From Pseudanabaena biceps (GTDB lineage Bacteria > Cyanobacteriota > Cyanobacteriia > Pseudanabaenales > Pseudanabaenaceae), in assembly GCA_013361095.1 (NCBI GenBank), contig JAATWA010000001.1, positions 620,001 to 684,000 on the forward strand: DNA of 64,000 bases. Direction: 5' to 3'. Each line of letters begins with the position of its first letter. Position 1 is the stretch's first letter. The position numbers were made by a program, and so were the translations under genes. A model generated the notes under the pieces. It was not told where the DNA came from, did not search any database, and was given only the letters and a program-made list of their open reading frames with translations. Below are positions 34,015-42,075 of this stretch, piece by piece.

Positions 34015-35280
34015 CTAGCGCGCGTTAGCACTCTTTAGCTCATTTGACAGAACCTCTAGGGCTTGAGCAAACTGAGGGTCAGAGACTGTACCAACTAAAT
34101 CACGATTTTTATTTAGCTTTTCAATATCCTCTTTAGTTAGCTCAACCACGCGATCGGGTACGATGCCTAAATGATTGATATCACGCCCACTTGGTGTGTA
34201 GTACTTGGCGATCGTTACTGCCATGCCCGATCCATCACTTAGAGAGTGAACAGACTGAACTAAACCCTTCCCAAAAGTTTTAGTTCCCACCAACACAGCC
34301 CGCTTATTGTCTTGCAAAGCTCCAGACAAAATTTCACTGGCGCTTGCAGAGCCGCCGTCAACTAAAACCACAAGGGGTTTGTTAGTTATAGCTTGACGGT
34401 TAGCAGTTAAACGCTCACTTTCACCCTTGCGATCGACAGTTGAAACAATAGGAGCATTGTCAAGCCACATTCTGGCAATTTCGGCACTGGAGTACAGTAA
34501 TCCGCCTGGATTGGAGCGTAGGTCTAATACAAAGCCCACCGCCCCTTTACTAACGTGATCTTGGATTACTTTACGCATATCGCTGGCGGCATTCGCATTA
34601 AACTGACGCAGGCTAATGTAGCCAACCTTGCCAACATTGGTATCTCTAAGCTCAGCCTTGACTGGATGAATCTCAATTTTGGCTCGTTCTAACTCAATAT
34701 CAAATTTGCGATCGCCGCGTTTGATACCCAATTTAACTTTTGTACCAGCAGGACCACGAATTAATGCTACGGCTTGGTTAATATCCATGCCTTCTGTAGA
34801 TTTATTAGCGATCGAGGTAATTATATCCTTGGTTAAAACCCCTGCGAGGAAAGCAGGAGAATCCTCAATAGGAGCAACTACTGTTAGTTGCTTAGTTTCA
34901 TCATCCATTCCCAACTGGATACCAACGCCCGTGAGTTCTCCTGATGTATCAATCTGCATACTCTTAAATTGACTAGGATCCATAAATCTGGTGTAAGGAT
35001 CATTCAAGAGTTTAAGCATTTCCCGAACAGAGCGATAGGCTTCTGCCTTCGATGAATAATCGCGATTTTCGACATACTGCCGCCTAACTTGTCGCCAGTC
35101 TACTTTATTAAAAGAGCCATCAACATATTCGCGATTTATGAGTTGCCAAGCTTCGTCAACGATTTCTTTGGGGCTATCCCGAAATGCAGCGATGCTGGGG
35201 TTTGCTAGTTGAAAACCAACAACTGCGACAGCCGCCGCCAATGCTGCTGTTGTACCAAGTACAAGTCCGCCTTTTGCCAT
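34015..35280 (-). CDS. C-terminal processing protease (S41, CtpA/B/C-type)
   Basis: From ATG at 35280 the protein is 421 aa. It has an N-terminal hydrophobic export segment (LVLGTTAALAAAVAVVGFQLA), a PDZ domain (about 100-190, GELTGVGIQLGMDD... and EDSPAFLAGVLTKDIITSI) and the S41 catalytic core with Ser in DGGSASASEILSGAL and Lys in TKTFGKGLVQS. It acts in the periplasm or thylakoid lumen. In cyanobacteria CtpA matures PSII D1; other paralogues have different substrates, and the subtype is not certain here. The frame is open to 35370, but the inner ATG gives the signal peptide. Confidence 0.92.
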   Translation of the reverse strand: MAKGGLVLGTTAALAAAVAVVGFQLANPSIAAFRDSPKEIVDEAWQLINREYVDGSFNKVDWRQVRRQYVENRDYSSKAEAYRSVREMLKLLNDPYTRFMDPSQFKSMQIDTSGELTGVGIQLGMDDETKQLTVVAPIEDSPAFLAGVLTKDIITSIANKSTEGMDINQAVALIRGPAGTKVKLGIKRGDRKFDIELERAKIEIHPVKAELRDTNVGKVGYISLRQFNANAASDMRKVIQDHVSKGAVGFVLDLRSNPGGLLYSSAEIARMWLDNAPIVSTVDRKGESERLTANRQAITNKPLVVLVDGGSASASEILSGALQDNKRAVLVGTKTFGKGLVQSVHSLSDGSGMAVTIAKYYTPSGRDINHLGIVPDRVVELTKEDIEKLNKNRDLVGTVSDPQFAQALEVLSNELKSANAR

Positions 35281-35442
35281 GTCAACTTCCTGAAAGGTGA
35301 TGTGTGTGAGGAACGCGATATCTATAAAGTACACCAACTCTAGCACAGGAGTTTTTAAGCTTGTGATCAAATTAGCAAACCTAGAGGCTAAGTCACCCTT
35401 TTGGGTTCAGCATTAATGCTTAAAGTTCTAATTTCTTAAAGG

Positions 35443-35549
35443 TACAGGGTTTTCCACTTTCTTAAAAAACCACGAAAAATTTTTGAAAGGCTCGCTTTGC
35501 CAGCCTTTCAAAAATTTTTCGTGGGACTACGCAAAGCCGCAACAGGCTA
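35443..35549. repeat. Family D element (D6)
   Basis: TACAGGGTTTTCCAC to CAACAGGCTA. The core hairpin at 35470-35524 has CCACGAAAAATTTTTGAAAG arms. Compared with D5 and D7 the arms differ but remain paired, apart from one mismatch near the tip. Confidence 0.78.
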
Positions 35550-35552
35550 AAC

Positions 35553-35658
35553 AACTTATCGCTAAGCGCAATTAAATATAGAAACTAAAAGCCTGAGTCG
35601 CACACTACGAGTGCGACTCAGGCTTTTAATCTAATTTTTAATCATGCTTGACTGCTTA
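35553..35658. repeat. Family E element (E5)
   Basis: Left end ACTTATCGCTAAGCGCAATTAAA, right end AATCATGCTTGACTGCTTA. The core hairpin (35587-35627) has perfect AAAAGCCTGAGTCGCAC arms. It lies 4 nt after D6, so the spacer before amt holds two elements side by side. Confidence 0.72.
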
Positions 35659-35661
35659 AAT

Positions 35662-35675
35662 GTAGCTTCTAATAC
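35662..35675 (+). promoter_or_regulatory. Putative NtcA box upstream of amt
   Basis: GTA-N8-TAC (GTAGCTTCTAATAC), the exact NtcA consensus, 157 nt before the ATG of an ammonium transporter gene, a classic NtcA target in cyanobacteria. A clear -10 box at the expected distance is not visible, so this is a candidate only. Confidence 0.5.
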
Positions 35676-35831
35676 AAATTGATGCCTTACAAATTGATGA
35701 AATCATTGGTGGTTAATTTCTTTATGGTAACTATAAAAAATGAGATTATTAAGAGTTATAGGTTATTAGCCTTCTAGATTCGTGGAAGGCTCTTGAAGTA
35801 ACACTTATTTAGCTCATGTCGCCTTATTGTG

Positions 35832-37448
35832 ATGACAAAAAACTTTGTGAAAGGTATAGAGTCTGTGATCAAAAAATTTCTACTGAGTGCGTTGCTAGTT
35901 TTGTGGTTAGTGAGTTTTCCTTTTACAGGTCAGACCTTTGCACAGTCGACCACTTCCCCTTCTCCGACAGCTAGCCCTACAGAAACTGCTTCTCCTGCGG
36001 CTACAGCTAGTCCTTCTCCTAGTGCTTCGCCATCGTCTACATCCGCGTCAAAAGCAGATGCTTTGACTTTAACCAAAGAGCAAAAAGAAGCTCTTGACAA
36101 GTTGCTGCAACCTGCACCTGCTGCTTCGCCAATCAATTCAGGTGATACGGCGTTTATGCTGGTAGCGGCTGCTCTTGTATTGCTAATGACTCCTGGACTA
36201 GCCTTTTTCTATGGCGGTTTGGTCAGAACCCGCAATGTATTGAACACGATGATGATGAGCTTATTGCTCATGGCTGTTATTGGCGTAACTTGGGTATTGT
36301 GGGGATATAGCTTAGCGTTTGATGTATCAATCAAGGCTCCTGAATTTGGTCAAGGTATCGAAAAGTTTATTGGTGGGCTTGATTGGGCTTTTCTCAACAA
36401 AGTTGCTTTTGATGCCCCCGATCCTGTGGGTTACGCAGGTACGATTCCCCACGCTGTGTTCATGGTGTATCAAATGATGTTCGCGATCATTACCCCTGCT
36501 CTGATTTCTGGGGCGATCGTTGAGCGAATGAGCTTCAAGGCTTATTTCTGGTTTATTTTGATTTGGTCTACATTCGTCTACTCTCCTCTTGCTCACATGG
36601 TTTGGGGAAGAGGTTTCTTGGGGGAACTAGGTGCTTTAGACTTTGCTGGTGGCACGGTTGTTCACATCAGTTCTGGCGTTGCTGCGGTTGTGGCGGTTTT
36701 GGTGGTCGGATCACGCAAAGACTTTGCTTCTAGACCACATACTCCTCATAACGTGCCTTATGTATTGTTAGGCATCGGTTTGCTTTGGTTTGGATGGTTT
36801 GGTTTTAACGCAGGTAGTGCTCTTAGTGCTGGTTCTGTGGCGGCGGTCGCCTTTGTAGCTACCACTGTCTCAACCTCTGCTGCTGGTTTAACTTGGCTAA
36901 TAGTTGAATGGGTACTACGCGGCAAGCCAACGGCTGTTGGGATTGCTAGCGGATTTCTAGCTGGTCTGGTGGGTATTACTCCTGCGGCTGGTTTTGTAAC
37001 TCCTATTGGCGCAATTTTAATCGGATCAATCACTTCTGTATGCTGCTTTATTGCTGTAAGTTTGCGTGCTAAATTCAAGTTTGATGATTCCCTTGACACC
37101 TTCTCAGTCCATGGTGTGGGTGGAACTGTAGGGGCTTTGTTGACTGGTGTATTTGCCACTAAAGCAGTAAATCAAATTAGAGATGCTAAAGGCGAAGTGA
37201 TCAATTTAGGCTTGTTAGATGGCAACTTTAGTCAACTTTGGATTCAATTTATTGGCGTTGCGGTTACCTATGTGTTTGCTGGGATCGCTACATTTATCAT
37301 TCTGCAAGTCTTGAAACTATTCATGGATTTGAGAGTTCCTCAATCTGTTGAAGAGCAAGGTATTGACTTACCAATTCATGGTGAAGAAGGTTACGGTAGT
37401 GACTTTGGCTCTGGAGTATTCGTTAGTCAAAGCTCCTCAGAAAGATAA
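35832..37448 (+). CDS. amt: Ammonium transporter, Amt family (first copy)
   Basis: A 538-aa protein. It has a signal peptide (about 1-37, LLSALLVLWLVSFPFTGQTFAQS) and a low-complexity Ser/Thr/Pro/Ala linker (about 38-75), then eleven membrane segments. The family core is ALVLLMTPGLAFFYGGLVRTRNVLNTMMM, PHAVFMVYQMMFAIITPALISGAIVERM, FAGGTVVHISSGVAA and LLWFGWFGFNAGSAL; twin-His positions include HG in FSVHGVGGTVGAL. ATG at 35832 is preferred to the GTG at 35829. It imports ammonium across the plasma membrane. An NtcA box lies upstream, and a second Amt follows. Confidence 0.95.
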   Translation: MTKNFVKGIESVIKKFLLSALLVLWLVSFPFTGQTFAQSTTSPSPTASPTETASPAATASPSPSASPSSTSASKADALTLTKEQKEALDKLLQPAPAASPINSGDTAFMLVAAALVLLMTPGLAFFYGGLVRTRNVLNTMMMSLLLMAVIGVTWVLWGYSLAFDVSIKAPEFGQGIEKFIGGLDWAFLNKVAFDAPDPVGYAGTIPHAVFMVYQMMFAIITPALISGAIVERMSFKAYFWFILIWSTFVYSPLAHMVWGRGFLGELGALDFAGGTVVHISSGVAAVVAVLVVGSRKDFASRPHTPHNVPYVLLGIGLLWFGWFGFNAGSALSAGSVAAVAFVATTVSTSAAGLTWLIVEWVLRGKPTAVGIASGFLAGLVGITPAAGFVTPIGAILIGSITSVCCFIAVSLRAKFKFDDSLDTFSVHGVGGTVGALLTGVFATKAVNQIRDAKGEVINLGLLDGNFSQLWIQFIGVAVTYVFAGIATFIILQVLKLFMDLRVPQSVEEQGIDLPIHGEEGYGSDFGSGVFVSQSSSER

Positions 37449-37469
37449 AATTTTCTTCTAGAGAAGATC

Positions 37470-37518
37470 AAATAGTCATGATTAAAAAGCATATTGTGCT
37501 GCTTAATCATGACTATTT
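37470..37518 (+). terminator. Terminator after first amt
   Basis: Stem AAATAGTCATGATTAA / TTAATCATGACTATTT with a 17-nt loop, followed by TTATTTAAATTT. It starts 22 nt after the amt stop. Confidence 0.75.
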
Positions 37519-37529
37519 TTATTTAAATT

Positions 37530-37765
37530 TAAGTGCTTAGGCGTAATTAAAAAACTTCGCTAAAACTTATATCAGCAATTCTCATTATAAAAATTGGTTT
37601 TGTGAAAGCTAGCCTAAGGCTAGCTTTCACAAAACCAATTTTGGGGTTCTCAGCACCTTCGGCGCTGAGAACCCCAAAATTGGTTTCATAATGAGAATTT
37701 CTGAACCTATATCGCACGCCCACCATGCGCTATAGGTTTTATATTTGATTGTGACTAGCTACTTA
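37530..37765. repeat. Family E element (E6) split by B5
   Basis: Left end TAAGTGCTTAGGCGTAATTAA, right end TTGTGACTAGCTACTTA. The interior AAACTTAT...CCTATATCGCACGCCC...GCGCTATAGG corresponds to the E core, but B5 (131 bp) sits in its left arm. Without B5 and one duplication the element is about 96 bp, near E2. Confidence 0.8.
37573..37703. repeat. Family B element (B5) nested in E6
   Basis: 131 bp, CAGCAATTCTCATTAT to ATAATGAGAATTTCTG. The flanks AACTTATAT (37564-37572) and AACCTATAT (37704-37712) are a 9-bp duplication with one change. Hairpin 1 apex is GAAAGCTAGCCTAAGG; hairpin 2 is GGGGTTCTCAGC / GCTGAGAACCCC. Confidence 0.9.
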
Positions 37766-37860
37766 TTCAAATTTAGTTGCTTTGTTAAAGAGTATGGACT
37801 TATACAAAACTTATACCCTTTAGTCTGATGTCATGTAATTCAATAATCTTTATATTTTCT

Positions 37861-38050
37861 TACTCCCTTCCCATTAAATGATTAGGGATCTGCAATTTAA
37901 TAAAGTACCAAATATAAAACCAGAATTAGTAGGGCGGCTTCGCTGCCCTACTAATTCTGGAAAATCTGGAATGGTACTTTTTTATTCGCTCGTCCCTTAG
38001 GGTTGCGCGGCTCAGCCGCGCAACCCTAAGCATTTACTGGGAAGGGAGTA
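37861..38050. repeat. Composite family A element (A5) in the second amt promoter
   Basis: TACTCCCTTCCCA at 37861 and TGGGAAGGGAGTA ending at 38050. The right core hairpin (37996-38030) is CTTAGGGTTGCGCGG arms. An inner piece at 37901-37981 has its own ends (AAAGTACCA / TGGTACTTT) and its own perfect hairpin (CCAGAATTAGTAGGGC arms), so another small element seems to have entered the left arm. It ends 32 nt before the second amt start codon. Confidence 0.75.
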
Positions 38051-38082
38051 GGCAAAGCTAACTAATTGAGGAGAATCTTACG

Positions 38083-39594
38083 GTGTTAGTTTACAAGTCA
38101 AATCAAAGAAAGAGACTCAAGAGTTCAGTAAACTGGACTGCTTGCCTTCCCTTAGCGGCAATTATTGCTGTGTTTTGGATCTATGCAGCTACTGCTCAAG
38201 AACCTGCTGCTATGACTATGCCCAAACCTGAAATTGTCGATCCCGTTGCGAAGGCTGCTATCGCGGGGCTAAAAGTTGGTCTAGATACACTTTGGGTTGT
38301 GATCTCAGCATTTCTAGTGTTTTTTATGAATGCTGGTTTCGCTCTCGTTGAGTCTGGTTTTTGCCGTCGCAAAAATACAGTAAATATTCTTTCTAAGAAC
38401 CTAATCGTATTTGCGATCGCCACAATTGCTTACTGGCTAGTAGGCTTTGGTTTAATGTTTGGTGATGACGGTGGCAATAACTTTATCGGTTTACAAGGAT
38501 TTTTCTTGAGTGGGGAAGATAACAGCCCTGCTACTGGTAGTGATTACAAGGGCATATTTAGTGCGCTTAATTGGACAGGTGTGCCTTTAGAGGCTAAGTT
38601 CCTGTTCCAGCTAGTGTTTGCAGGAACTGCGGCAACTATCGTTTCAGGTGCAGTAGCTGAAAGAATTAAGTTCATGTCATTTTTGCTCTTTAGCTTTGTC
38701 CTAGTTGCGATCGCTTATCCGATTACTGGACACTGGATTTGGGGCGGTGGTTGGCTTGCTGACATGGGATTTTGGGACTTCGCTGGCTCTACTGTTGTTC
38801 ACTCCGCGGGTGGTTGGGCTGCGTTAATTGGGGCTGCCATACTTGGAGCACGCTCTGGTCGCTATGGCGAAGATGGTAAAAACCGTGCCATCCCTGGTCA
38901 CAGTATGAGTCTAGCTACCTTGGGTTGCTTGATTCTATGGTTGGGGTGGTTTGGATTTAACCCCGGTTCTACTATGGCTGTTGGTGATGGTCGCTTACTT
39001 GCACACATTGCCTTAACTACAAATACGGCTGCTTCAACTGGGGCGATCGCTTCAACCATTGCGGCATGGCTATATCTTGGCAAGCCTGATTTGTCGATGA
39101 TTGTTAATGGATTGTTGGCTGGTTTGGTCGGAGTAACTGCTTCCTGTGCTTGGGTAACACTGCCTAGTGCCGCTATTATTGGCGCAGTGGCTGGTGTCCT
39201 CGTTGTGTTTGCGGTTGGTTTTTTTGATGTCTTAAAGATTGATGATCCCGTTGGTGCAACTTCAGTTCACCTTGTTTGTGGTATTTGGGGAACCTTGGCA
39301 GTTGGTTTATTTGCTGTTGGTCCTAAGACTCTGATTGGTAACGGTTTTGAACTTTATACCACTGGGCCTGCTGCTGGTCTATTCTATGGCGGCGAGTTTA
39401 CTCAGCTATGGCATCAATTAATTGGTATCGCTGCTGTTGGCGGTTTTACCGTGGCTATTAGCTTTATCAGTTGGTACATTATTGCTTTGATTACTGGTGG
39501 TATCCGTGTAGAAGATGAAGAAGAGTTTAAGGGTCTCGATATTTCTGAACATGGTATGGAAGCATATTCTGGTTTCGTTAAAGAGAGCGAATAA
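38083..39594 (+). CDS. amt: Ammonium transporter, Amt family (second copy)
   Basis: A 503-aa protein with an N-terminal hydrophobic segment (LPLAAIIAVFWIYAATAQEP, possible signal peptide) and then eleven membrane segments. Family motifs are DTLWVVISAFLVFFMNAGFALVESGFCRRKN, FAGTAATIVSGAVAERI, FAGSTVVHSAGGWAALIGA and LGWFGFNPGSTMAVG. Start is GTG at 38083. It is only about 55% of the way to the first copy by eye in motifs and belongs to a different Amt subgroup (no Ser/Pro linker; FCRRKN instead of LVRTRN). Both transporters probably respond to nitrogen status, but I see no good NtcA box here. Confidence 0.94.
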   Translation: MLVYKSNQRKRLKSSVNWTACLPLAAIIAVFWIYAATAQEPAAMTMPKPEIVDPVAKAAIAGLKVGLDTLWVVISAFLVFFMNAGFALVESGFCRRKNTVNILSKNLIVFAIATIAYWLVGFGLMFGDDGGNNFIGLQGFFLSGEDNSPATGSDYKGIFSALNWTGVPLEAKFLFQLVFAGTAATIVSGAVAERIKFMSFLLFSFVLVAIAYPITGHWIWGGGWLADMGFWDFAGSTVVHSAGGWAALIGAAILGARSGRYGEDGKNRAIPGHSMSLATLGCLILWLGWFGFNPGSTMAVGDGRLLAHIALTTNTAASTGAIASTIAAWLYLGKPDLSMIVNGLLAGLVGVTASCAWVTLPSAAIIGAVAGVLVVFAVGFFDVLKIDDPVGATSVHLVCGIWGTLAVGLFAVGPKTLIGNGFELYTTGPAAGLFYGGEFTQLWHQLIGIAAVGGFTVAISFISWYIIALITGGIRVEDEEEFKGLDISEHGMEAYSGFVKESE

Positions 39595-39609
39595 TTTTTC
39601 CTTAGTTTA

Positions 39610-39652
39610 ATCACAAAAGAAGCTGGCGCGATGCGCCAGCTTCTTTTGTGAT
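39610..39652 (+). terminator. Terminator after second amt
   Basis: Perfect stem ATCACAAAAGAAGCTGGCGC / GCGCCAGCTTCTTTTGTGAT with a very small loop, 16 nt after the stop. A second, smaller hairpin (39691-39718, TCACAAAAGTG arms) follows. Confidence 0.75.
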
Positions 39653-39739
39653 TTCAGCAAAGCAAGTTTTGCGTACAAACCAAAACCAAGTCACAAAAGT
39701 GTTGTCACACTTTTGTGAATTAAAACCAAACCCAGTGAG

Positions 39740-39788
39740 AGTATACCAAAACTAAAAATGGCTCAGCCATTTTTAGTTTTGGTATACT
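39740..39788. repeat. Hairpin fused to a family A end
   Basis: Arms AGTATACCAAAACTAAAAAT and ATTTTTAGTTTTGGTATACT around GGCTCAGCC. Its last bases are also the first bases of A6 (TACTCC), and CCCAGTGAGAGTATACC on its left looks like a decayed A end facing the other way. Confidence 0.7.
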
Positions 39789-39880
39789 CCCTTCCCAGTG
39801 TAAAAACAGACATTAAAACCCAAGGATTAGCGTTGCGGTGCGAAGCGCCGCAACGCTAATCCTTGGGTGGGAAAGGAGTA
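39785..39880. repeat. Family A element (A6), reversed orientation
   Basis: TACTCCCTTCCCAGTG, then TAAAAACAGACATTAAAACCC and the core GTTGCGGTGCGAAGCGCCGCAAC, ending GTGGGAAAGGAGTA. The asymmetric flank is on the left, so it lies in the opposite direction to A3 and A4. One mismatch (T opposite C) interrupts the core. Confidence 0.82.
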
Positions 39881-39945
39881 ACTCTAGCAAAGCTATAGTT
39901 CTGCGTTTTGTGAAGTTCACCTTAATTCCGATGGGGTTGTCGGGG

Positions 39946-39951
39946 TATAAT
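39946..39951 (+). promoter_or_regulatory. Putative -10 box of sir
   Basis: A perfect TATAAT, 46 nt before the sir start codon. No clear -35 is seen at 17 bp; GTTGTCGGGG lies directly upstream. An activator-dependent promoter is possible. Confidence 0.45.
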
Positions 39952-39997
39952 AGTGGGGCAAAGAACTAAAAATATCTATAGTTTCGATAGTTGAACC

Positions 39998-41923
39998 ATG
40001 ACAAATACTCTACTTAACCCTGTCAAGATATCCAAGGTTGAGGTTCTCAAGCAGAAAAGCGACTTTTTGCGGGGACCTATCGATACTGAGCTTATTGATG
40101 GCAACCCATTTTTTAGTCAGGATGGACTTCAGATTCTCAAGTTTCATGGTTCCTATCAACAGAAAAATCGTGACTTTGAGAAGGCGAAAGAAAAGGGTGA
40201 CGAAGCTCAGTACAGCATGATGTTGCGGACTCGTAGCCCTGGTGGAGTGATCCCTTGGCAGCTATATGTAGCTCTTGATAAATTGTGCGACAAATATGGC
40301 AACCATACTTTACGAGCTACTACGCGCCAAGGTTTTCAGATTCACGGCATTCTTAAGGAAAATCTGAAAACAGTAATCGCTGACATCACTCGCAACATGG
40401 GATCGACGGTGGGCGCTTGTGGCGATATCAACCGTAATGTGATGGCTCCTGCGGTTCCCTTTAAAAATAGACCCGAATACACCTATGCCCGTGACTATGC
40501 CTTTAAAATCGCTGACTTATTAGCTCCTCAGGCAGGTGCTTATTATGATATTTGGCTGGATGGTGAAGTTGCGGTGACCGCAACTGAAGCGCCCGAAGTC
40601 AAAGAAGCGCGCGATCGCCAAGGTTTAGGTACTGCAAAAGTCAATATTAGCGATATCGAACCAATTTACGGCGTTCAGTATTTGCCTCGCAAGTTCAAAA
40701 TTGCGATCGCAGTGGCTGGTGACAACTCGGTTGATCTTTATACCAATGACTTGGCTTTAGTGGTGATTACTAATCCCCAAACTCAAGCTTTGGAAGGCTT
40801 TAATCTCTATGTTGGTGGCGGCTTGGGACGCGCCCACAATAATGACGCAACCATCGTTCGCATGGCAGACAGTATTGGATTTGTGCCTGTAGGGCAAATC
40901 TATGATGCGATCAAAGCGATCGTGGCACTGCAACGTGATTATGGCGATCGCCATAACCGCCGTCATTCACGCTTTAAGCATATTTTGCATGAGTGGGGCG
41001 TGGATAAGTTCAAGCAGGTTTTGCAAGAATATTATCCAACGGAGTTAGCTCCTGCGCGGGAACTGCCTGATTTCAAATATGAAGACTATTTGGGCTGGCA
41101 TGAGCAGGGCGATGGCAAATATTTTGTGGGAATTTCTATTGAAAATGGTCGGGTTAGCGATCGCAAAGATCTCCAGCTCAAGACCGCTTTACGCGAAATT
41201 AGCGAGAAATTTCACCATGATTTTGTATTGACTCCTAACCACAATTTGCTGGTTACTGAAGTCGCTGTCGATGAAAAAGAAGAAATTCAAAAAATCCTTG
41301 ATCGTTGCGGCGTTTTGGCTCCAGACAAGATTGATTCCCTTGTGCGCTATTCGATGGCTTGTCCTGCTTTCCCGACCTGCGGATTAGCGATCGCTGAGTC
41401 AGAAAGAGTTTTGCCTAGCATATTGGCAAGAATCCGCACATTATTAGTGCGTTTGGGCTTAGAGAATGAAACCTTTGTGACTCGGATGACAGGATGCCCT
41501 AATGGTTGCGCTCGTCCTTATATGGCGGAGCTAGCTTTTGTGGGTAGTGCTGCCGATGAGTACCAAATTTGGTTAGGTGGTAGTTTTAACTCCACACGTC
41601 TCGCACAACCTTATGTGCAGCGCTTACACATCGACAATCTAGAAAAAGGTTTAGAGCCTCTGTTTGTCTATTTCCGCAACGAGCGGATTGCAGGTGAGAC
41701 TTTTGGTGATTTTTGCGATCGCAAAGGTAATGTAGATTTACTTAAATTCTCGGAAACCTATGTGTCCGAGGTTGAGGATACTGATAAATCTAAGCGCAAA
41801 GATGTCCGCCATCGAGTCACACTTTCTACTAGATCCTATGATTTGCTCAAAAAAGCCGTAGATGAAAAGGGTGCTTCGATGAAGGATCTAGTGGAAAAAG
41901 CTCTAGAGAAGTACTTAGAGTAG
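39998..41923 (+). CDS. sir: Ferredoxin-sulfite reductase
   Basis: A 641-aa enzyme that reduces sulfite to sulfide with six electrons from ferredoxin. The [4Fe-4S]/siroheme cysteines are in SMACPAFPTCGLAIAESER and TRMTGCPNGCARPYMAEL, the latter with the sulfite-reductase (not nitrite-reductase) spacing and residues. The N-terminal repeat has MLRTRSPGGVIPWQLY and TLRATTRQGFQIHGI. The last 35 residues (RVTLSTRSYDLLKKAVDEKGASMKDLVEKALEKYLE) are an added helical tail that resembles a ribbon-helix-helix unit. A terminator follows directly. No cys gene is nearby. Confidence 0.95.
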   Translation: MTNTLLNPVKISKVEVLKQKSDFLRGPIDTELIDGNPFFSQDGLQILKFHGSYQQKNRDFEKAKEKGDEAQYSMMLRTRSPGGVIPWQLYVALDKLCDKYGNHTLRATTRQGFQIHGILKENLKTVIADITRNMGSTVGACGDINRNVMAPAVPFKNRPEYTYARDYAFKIADLLAPQAGAYYDIWLDGEVAVTATEAPEVKEARDRQGLGTAKVNISDIEPIYGVQYLPRKFKIAIAVAGDNSVDLYTNDLALVVITNPQTQALEGFNLYVGGGLGRAHNNDATIVRMADSIGFVPVGQIYDAIKAIVALQRDYGDRHNRRHSRFKHILHEWGVDKFKQVLQEYYPTELAPARELPDFKYEDYLGWHEQGDGKYFVGISIENGRVSDRKDLQLKTALREISEKFHHDFVLTPNHNLLVTEVAVDEKEEIQKILDRCGVLAPDKIDSLVRYSMACPAFPTCGLAIAESERVLPSILARIRTLLVRLGLENETFVTRMTGCPNGCARPYMAELAFVGSAADEYQIWLGGSFNSTRLAQPYVQRLHIDNLEKGLEPLFVYFRNERIAGETFGDFCDRKGNVDLLKFSETYVSEVEDTDKSKRKDVRHRVTLSTRSYDLLKKAVDEKGASMKDLVEKALEKYLE

Positions 41924-41924
41924 C

Positions 41925-41971
41925 TAATTGTGTGGTTGTCAGCGCTAAAGGCGCTGACAACCACACAATTA
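41925..41971 (+). terminator. Terminator after sir
   Basis: Perfect stem TAATTGTGTGGTTGTCAGCG / CGCTGACAACCACACAATTA with loop CTAAAGG, 1 nt after the stop codon. Confidence 0.8.
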
Positions 41972-42075
41972 ATTCTTTAAAAGAACCAATTGTGTGATTG
42001 TCATTTTTTTTGCTAGCTTATTAGCTGCAAAATTTGCTATAGTTAAAAATTGTGATTATTCCAAGAGCTTAAATC

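Noticed and set aside
36758-37159. 133-codon frame antisense to the first amt
   Set aside because: Low-complexity shadow of the membrane-helix codons; no independent support.
37741-38082. NtcA box upstream of the second amt
   Set aside because: No GTA-N8-TAC was found; GTGACTAGCTAC has the wrong spacing and belongs to the end of a family E element.
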